Assembly: GCA_029891345.1 (NCBI GenBank)
Contig: CM056995.1
Coordinates: forward strand, 220,096,260 to 220,160,259
Direction of reading: 5' to 3'
DNA length: 64,000 nt
From: Dryococelus australis
Taxonomy: Eukaryota > Arthropoda > Insecta > Phasmatodea > Phasmatidae
Every line of letters starts with the position of its first letter. The first letter of the stretch is position 1. Below are positions 57,747 through 64,000 of this stretch, one piece after another. The translations under genes and the position numbers were made by a program. The notes under the pieces are model-generated. The model made no database searches and was not told the DNA's origin. It saw nothing but the letters and a program-made list of their open reading frames with translations.

Positions 57747-57776
57747 ACTGTACTTGTCAACTTTGACAAGTACAGT
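57747..57776. repeat. Perfect 14-bp inverted repeat with 2-base loop
   Basis: ACTGTACTTGTCAA, CT, then TTGACAAGTACAGT. All 14 pairs match. It lies between the microsatellite and the LTR-like block. Confidence 0.9.
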
Positions 57777-58285
57777 GCGGGCCTCCTGTTTAACAAACAA
57801 ACCTGGCCGACCAACTGAAGCCAGGCTATTTAAGCGAGGAGCGCACACCCCACTCCCCCCAGGTGTCCGGAAGAGTTTGATCAGTGTCGACGTCGTGCCG
57901 GAGCGGCACGAAAGAGAAGGCCACAGAGAAGTCGGAGGAGCTCCGACTATCTACATTCCAAGCTGCAGTACTATTGGTGAGCATAAATCCGGCCAGGCGG
58001 TAGGGCGGCATTCCCGGTCTCGAGGTCCCATCTTAAAGAAGTAATAATCACGTGGCAAGGCTAGGGTCTTTGTATAATCGTAGTCTCTTTTATTCTTATA
58101 ATTAACTTATCGTTCTTTGTATAACTGTATTCCCTTATGTTGGTATAATTATCTTGTCAGTTCCAGAGTAAGTAAAGTGAAGTAATTGAGTGAGAGTTCT
58201 ATTGTAGTATCGTGTCAAGAATTGTTCTATTACACCTAACATATTGCAATAAATGTGTTTAGTTGAATTCCCATCTTTCATTAAT
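57777..58285 (+). mobile_element. LTR-like promoter/leader block (possible solo LTR)
   Basis: A GC-rich block that differs sharply from its flanks holds CTATTTAAG at 57826-57834 (TATA-like) and, about 415 bases later, GCAATAAATG (AATAAA at 58248-58253). This promoter-to-poly(A) layout fits an LTR. No coding content and no second copy were found, so the ends are uncertain. The frame at 57754-58044 is not convincing as a gene. A short host promoter is the alternative. Confidence 0.35.
57893..57948 (+). promoter_or_regulatory. Two 8-bp stem-loops with identical GAG loops
   Basis: TCGTGCCG-GAG-CGGCACGA (57893-57911) and AGTCGGAG-GAG-CTCCGACT (57930-57948) are both perfect 8-bp stems closing a GAG triloop, 18 bases apart, downstream of the TATA-like box. 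Paired leader hairpins with purine loops are common in retroelement RNA packaging or dimerisation signals; that role here is inference. Confidence 0.55.
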
Positions 58286-58289
58286 AGCT

Positions 58290-61200
58290 GTTAGAAATTA
58301 CTACCCCCCAAAGTAGACCCCAACCTAACTAGAGATTTAAAAAATTTGGGAATTAATTTACCTTCACATTGAGTTGGACTGGGAAAAGTTCTATTAATAT
58401 CTGAAAATATGGGTGTCAAAATAATTTTTTTTTGGTTGAATTTACATGGAATGACATTACTTTTCATTTAGTTACACTTTATGGAGGTGAAAAAAAAACT
58501 TAACATTGACCAAACTGCTAATCACAGTTAAATATTCAATAGTTAACTGTATTTTTACAAAGAGTAAGAAAACAAAAAATAGGGGTGCAGCTGTGTCGGG
58601 CACACTGCCTTAAGTTTTACGTGAATATGTGTGTTAGTAGGTAATATTTTCTTTGGGATATGAGAATGAAATGAACATAACCAAATTAATAAAGTAAACT
58701 CCCAATTTTTGAGAGTAATGACTTACTAAGGATTAATGGATAATTGATATTCATAGGTAAAGTGATCGAAGGGGAAGGAGAGAGAAAAAAAAGGGGAGGG
58801 GTGTTGTTTACTATACCCCTACATACTGTACACATGGGCTATGCAAACAAATAAAATAGTCATAAGAATTCAATTTTTTAACAGCCAGTGTGTGGCAATG
58901 TCATAAATGATATCATCACATACACAAAATCCTGTACCAGCTGATGTGTGAATGATTGCAAGAAAACTTCACGTTGACTATTTTGACAGCCTACATTTTA
59001 ACAACAGCTATCAGAGAAAATATGCGAGCAGGGAGATCACAGACAAAATGACTATGCATGTATTTAATTTTATATCATTACAAAACAGCTGTTATAAGTG
59101 TAACAAAGTAAACTTTGTTCTAAAATAATGTGTACTTTTTAAACGAAATGGAATACCGTATGCGCTAGTTTAGCTTCGTTTGTCTCTTTTTTATAGGTTG
59201 TAACTTTGTATTAATTGAAGAGGTCGCAATCTATCGCAGAGTACTTTTCATATATTTCTACATTAATTTGACGTAATATATTCAAACCCAAGTATTTTGA
59301 GTCTACACGAGATGAAAAACTTACTTTTAAAAGCAAGTGATAGATACACTTTTGCAACACAGCAGTGAAATAGGCGACAGTGCTGCCATCTGTTGGCAAG
59401 TGCGCATGACTCACTTCGGAAACCCAGTTAATATTTTTTACAAGCAGAGAAAAGAAATTTAAGTACAGTACATTACATTGTCTGTGTTGTGGCAACATTA
59501 CCTGGCTATCGCAGAAGTATAGTACCACTTTTTCTTGTTATCATTCACGTACACTCCATATTGCAAACTGCCCATGTACTGATACTGACAAGGCTGCCAA
59601 TGTACATAATGCTATCCCCATCAAACTCAAAAATATGGCCCGTCCATAAGAATACGTATTTGTTATTAAATTAGTTGGATTATCTAGATACACTATTTTC
59701 TTTATCACTTCATGGTCACATGATTGTTGCAAGTAAACTTTGACAACAGGATCAAATAAACTAAATGATTGACACAGGAAATACAATGAAGTTACTCAGG
59801 AGTCAGGACCACAGAATATAAGACAAATATACACATGTGATCCATGCAAGATTGAGATATAGAAGGGTCACAGCACATAAAACACTTGACGAGTATGTAG
59901 GACATAAATCAATGGTAAGCTCATCAAATGAAATCTACACATCTTTGGAAGACAGTATTGAAAGTTGATGAATGTGCAAACCCAAATAGTTTTTGACTTT
60001 TGCAAACAAATATTTAATCAAAATGACTTAATTATTTTGGCATGGAATCTTGCCCCATTAAAAAATGTACAAATGTATGGCATATGAAATATGGTAAAAT
60101 TACAGGAATGTATAACTGTTACAAAATGTTTGTCCACAAAACTGGCAAGAATCACTGCCTAGGACAGTCTTTTCTTGGCTTTGCAATACTGGCTGCCAGA
60201 AACGTGAATTTTTAAATAATGTGTGTAGTGTTAATTTATGCCACACGTCCTCATACTTAGATACCACTACCAGAAAAATTAGGACTGTTACCTAGAGCAT
60301 GTCAAGGCTACCACCTGTAGCTAAAACTGCACTATCTTTCATGAGCATACGTGCATGTTTAGGAGAACATATGAGGATGTGCTATCTAACTAATTGTCTT
60401 TGCAGAATACAAGTATTTCAAATTAGTTGATTACAAATAATTTTTATAGATATTTATGCTTTTTTCTTTTTCGTACACATCAATAAAAATTAATTTTTCT
60501 TCTGTATTAACAAATGAGTTTAAAAGCAATATCTACAAAACACAGTATCACATTAGGCACATATTTTACAGTCACTCTTTGCCTGCTGCTTTAAAACGTT
60601 TCTTGACACATGCCATGAATATTTTTTTATACACAGATCTACACATACAAAAAGTAGGTATTAACCAAACTGCCAGCCAGAAGTACAAATTTCTAACATT
60701 CCAATCTGTCAGAATCTTCACTGCTACCGGATATGTTGTTAGCCCAAGGTAAACTGATTTGCGACAAACGACAGAAACTTCCCTCTGATGCATCTGAATA
60801 TCCTAGGGGAGAAAAAAATTAACTTAACATACTTACAAATTTAAAAAAAAATTGAAACATCTACATACATATATCTACTACACTGTAACATCAAACACAA
60901 AAAAAATTCTTGTGGCAAAACAAAAAAAGGAAAGAGATAAAAGAAAAATTTATAAAGCCATGTGAAAACATGAATGTGAAAAGAAAACAATCACACGTGA
61001 AGCAAAAGTTTCTGAAGAAAAGATTGAGGCGAAAATTATACATCTCAAAAAGCAGACTATTAAAATTCTATCAAGAAAGAACTCATGTTTTGTTACATGT
61101 ATTGTCACACTTTATCGCAGTTTCTTTTTTTTCCCCTCCAAATTCTTGTAACTGAGAAAATTTTAATTTTTTGTACTTTAGTATTACACTTTCTTAATTT

Positions 61201-62275
61201 TTTTTTTGTTACCAATCAGTTCCATTTTGTGTATTATGGTGTTTCTCTTAGTTTAACCTGTTTCCATTGATTTAATTGCCCAATGTGTGTGTGCTCTGAT
61301 TATTTTGTAATATCTATGGTATAGAAATGCCAGGGAGTATGGCATTCCTATTCAACCTGTGTTAGTTGTTTTACTTAAAGTGCATTCTTAAAATTGGGAA
61401 GGAGGTAATTTTCATTACTAGTAATCATTATCTTAAAATTGATGTAAATATTAACTGATTTACTTTAATACATATTATGTTAATAGCAGGTTGTGGAAAA
61501 GTCAGGGATGTAAAATATATTAGTCAATGAAAAACCTCATTAATAAATATTAGTATACGTCTATGTATCAGAAAAACTACAATTTTACGAACCGTCTATG
61601 TGACGAGTGTCACAATATCAAACACATCATAAGAGAACACGAAGGCTGTCAACTAGACAGTTGATGCGTGACGCTTCGGCTGACTGGTGTTCACTACGCC
61701 AAGGAGAGTTTGGTTTTGCAAGGCACTAAGTCAGGTGCACCCCTTCTGGTGGGGTTGGTTTAATTTAGTCCCTAAGAGGCACTGGTGCACGTCCAGTGTA
61801 AAGGACTGGCTTGGTAACTTTGTGCCACGGCACAAAGTCGGGTTTGGGCACAGTGATTTTTCACTTCAGGCTCGGAGCTCTCAGTGGGATACCTGGGCAA
61901 TGTGTACTCTCTGTGTTTGACTTGACCTTGGGGGTTTCTTTTGGGCATATATGTGCTGCAGGAAAATTAGTATCCTGACTTCTGACGTTTGAACGAGCTG
62001 GTGGGGGCAGAACAACTGAACAACTCATCATCTCTGCCAGGTTATCAGTATGTAGAGGAAGGTGGAGTTGCCAGTTATTATTACTTGGCACATCTAATCA
62101 TACTAACCACACTATGCAAAAGTTATTAAAAATCATGTGTTGTTTGTTTAGACGAAAATCCCATTTTAGCAAACAACAGTCACAAAAATCTTATTTAATT
62201 CAAAAAAACTTATTCAAATAAATAAAGGTGATTTTAATTTTAAAAAAATCATAATTTTTTTTTTAAAATTTAAAT
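58290..62275. other. No supported gene; short hairpin at 61817-61838
   Basis: A+T-rich with no family content. The Lys/Arg-rich frame 60910-61155 and the hydrophobic frame 59786-59541 (minus) have no recognised domain. At 61817-61838 ACTTTGTGCC-AC-GGCACAAAGT is a perfect 10-bp inverted repeat; GGCACTAAGTC at 61723 and GGCACAAAGTCGGG at 61829 are related words in the same block (61690-61920). Confidence 0.45.
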
Positions 62276-62280
62276 CACAA

Positions 62281-62520
62281 TTTTTATCTACCCTGATTTT
62301 CAATGACTGGTTCGATGAAATGAATTCGCCACAGCCTGATAGTGCATACAGCACACACAAAGAGCAAAAGGACAGAATTTCCAAAGAAATGACAGAGTCC
62401 ATGGAAACTATTCGGGCAAAAGAAGTTAAGAACAAGTTGCCTTTCCAAGAAGGTATACAAATTTGCAACAAATCCATGCAAGATTTATTTGAATATTTGA
62501 ATGAATTTTTACATGTTTGA
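62281..62520 (+). pseudogene. P-element/THAP9-like transposase fragment
   Basis: An open frame of 79 codons (ATG at 62320, but homology starts before it) reads F-N-D-W-F-D-E-M-N-S, then K-E-Q-K-D-R-I, T-E-S-M-E-T-I-R, L-P-F-Q-E-G-I and C-N-K-S-M-Q-D-L-F-E-Y-L. This succession (D-W-F-D-x-M-N-S ... M-x-x-T-[MV] ... P-F-Q-x-G-I ... N-x-[SA]-[LM]) is, from family knowledge, that of the RNase-H-like and insertion region of P-element/THAP9-type transposases. The THAP DNA-binding domain and the rest of the catalytic core were not found nearby. It ends at TGA 62518-62520, where the family would continue, so it is a fragment. Confidence 0.6.
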
Positions 62521-64000
62521 TACGCGACTACAATTAAATAGAATCTGAACATCCTAGAATGTTTTTTTCTTATATAAGAGGCATGGTACATCAAAACAAT
62601 TATAAGAATCCAGTGGATTTAAACTACAGAGTGCAACATTATATAATGGGTAAACACTCTGCAGCAGTATTTTTTACCAAAACAAACACGTAGGACAAAA
62701 GTGATGAGACATGCCTAATACACACATCTGCTGGAATTACGAACTTAGACATAATAGAACCATATGGGACACAATTATTGCTACATATCGAAATGGATTT
62801 AACCCGCAAGTTACAGAGCACCATAAGAGTAAGTTACGTAACTGGTTCGCTGGAAAACGACATGAGTGAAGTAGAACTATCAAATGAGGACATAACATCA
62901 CGCAAAGGGTTTAAAAATACAGCACGGGTTATATGACATTTTGTTTCAAAAATAAGTATCCTGAGCTTCGAACACACTAATTATAATTGAATAGCAGTAA
63001 CTGGATTAGATACCTTACACATGATGGCCTTCTTACTCAGAGTTCCGAACTTCTAACTTCCATCAGAATTTTGGAAGATATTTACTGCTATGCATTGCGA
63101 GTACGTTTGCAAAGGGATTTATGTATTTCAAACTCTTACTGATTACATCATGAACGCTATTGATTGGAAAGTGCAATGAGAAGTAATCGGAAAGTGCAAT
63201 GAGAAGTAATACACTGATTAATCAGAACTAGAACTTACATAAGGGTTAGACAGCTTAACATGAGAGTGAGAAAAAAGGAAGCCTCGAAACAAAATGTAGA
63301 AAATTGCCACATATGGTAAACAAGGACAAGTTTAAGTTAACAGTGATCATGGGGAAGAAATGTTCTACAGTCGACAGTATGAAATGTATTTGTGTTTTAT
63401 ACGCTTAAGACATTTAAGCAGAATACATATACTATAACATCCTGACAGCTGTAAGTAGTTAGCCTCATTGTGTTATTAAGGTGTAGGGTCCTCGTTATTT
63501 CTATCAAAGGATTTTATTTTATTTAAATTTTAAACTTATATATATAGTATATGAGCAAACGTTGGATATTTTTAAATTTCCATTTTTATGAGATGGGGTA
63601 TAGCATAGTAGTTACGAATATATGTGTATAGCAATTATTATCTTGTGCCTACAATCTAAAACTTGATAAACCATAGTAACACAGATATGAATAAAATATA
63701 TGTTGTAAAGTTGTATTGTAACTTTGAAAAGAGGGAAATGTAATTATAATATTACTGAAACTGTGTACTGTAAATAATTTAAGTTAATTTTAATTTTAAT
63801 TAAATGTGCTTGTTGTGGTTGTGTATTTTCTTGACTGCACAGTGTAAAACCATTCATAAGTGAATATTTAATAAGTCTACAAAGTATTTTATTAGGGATA
63901 TTATATGTAGAAATAAAATAGACAAGACATTGTGTTTCACCTATGACGCAGGATGCGTCTCCAGTATTTAGTATTCAGACGATCTCAGCTCCACAGGTAC
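62521..64000. other. A+T-rich, no supported gene
   Basis: No coding content recognised. A perfect 22-base direct duplication (GGAAAGTGCAATGAGAAGTAAT, at 63166 and 63189, unit 23 bp) is the only structured element noticed. Confidence 0.5.

Noticed and set aside
57754-58044. 96-residue ORF in the LTR-like block
   Set aside because: No motif; the block has promoter, hairpin and poly(A) features that explain its composition better.
59541-59786. Minus-strand ORF with a hydrophobic segment
   Set aside because: Single short hydrophobic stretch, no family match, no start context or partner exons.
60910-61155. Lys/Arg-rich 81-residue ORF that could be a ribosomal-type protein
   Set aside because: Composition reflects an A-rich strand; no recognisable family motif or upstream signals.

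Overview
The window looks like eukaryotic, intron-scale, A+T-rich DNA from a repeat-dense invertebrate genome, most likely an insect. This is an inference: it rests on the mix of mobile elements (Ty3/gypsy, Jockey-like LINE, pogo-like and P-element-like transposons, tRNA-derived SINE heads), TA target-site duplications, AATAAA signals and the absence of any bacterial gene layout. No intact host gene could be identified. Species cannot be named from this window.

Layout. 0-2.5 kb: decayed minus-strand gypsy-like element (gag and integrase kept, protease/RT missing). 2.5-12.7 kb: A+T-rich DNA, one 69-bp in-frame repeat (4.5 kb), otherwise nothing supported. 12.7-15.9 kb: a dispersed repeat in two inverted copies around a broken pogo/Tigger-like transposase, which is split by a pure 39-A tract with a 5-bp target-site duplication. 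17.8-18.5 kb: protease/RT fragment of a gypsy element. 20.3-21.3 kb: unassigned coding remnants. 23.7-25.0 kb: a tandem cluster of small Cys-rich frames that resemble each other. 25.3 kb: a 57-bp tandem repeat. 27.6-28.1 kb: an orphan frame with a poly(A) signal and a weak, unverified resemblance to the start of a p53-type DNA-binding domain.

28.7-32.9 kb: two pogo-like non-autonomous elements in head-to-head inverted arrangement, with a 245-bp MITE and a tRNA-like SINE between them. 33.9-40.0 kb: two related LTR-like sequences bracketing envelope-like glycoprotein remnants on the minus strand. 42.4-44.6 kb: the best open coding region of the window, a LINE ORF1 (pre-C2HC and zinc knuckles) with its 5' leader but no ORF2. 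44.6-47.1 kb: an A-rich to T/G-rich strand switch with two tandem-repeat arrays (about 77 bp and about 255 bp units). 47.4-49.8 kb: pogo-like pieces on each side of a broken ORF that resembles a protein found next to DNA polymerase B in invertebrate mobile elements.

50.6-52.6 kb: plus-strand gypsy 3' end (integrase, polypurine tract, LTR). 56.3-56.8 kb: tandem PHD-like zinc-finger remnant. 57.2-58.3 kb: LINE reverse-transcriptase tail, microsatellite, perfect hairpin, and an LTR-like promoter/leader with two matching stem-loops. 62.3 kb: P-element/THAP9-like transposase fragment. The elements are fossils inserted next to or into one another; none of the coding regions except the LINE ORF1 is intact over a normal family length. 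Several frames quoted here begin at a non-ATG codon or simply at a stop boundary, and this is stated where it matters.
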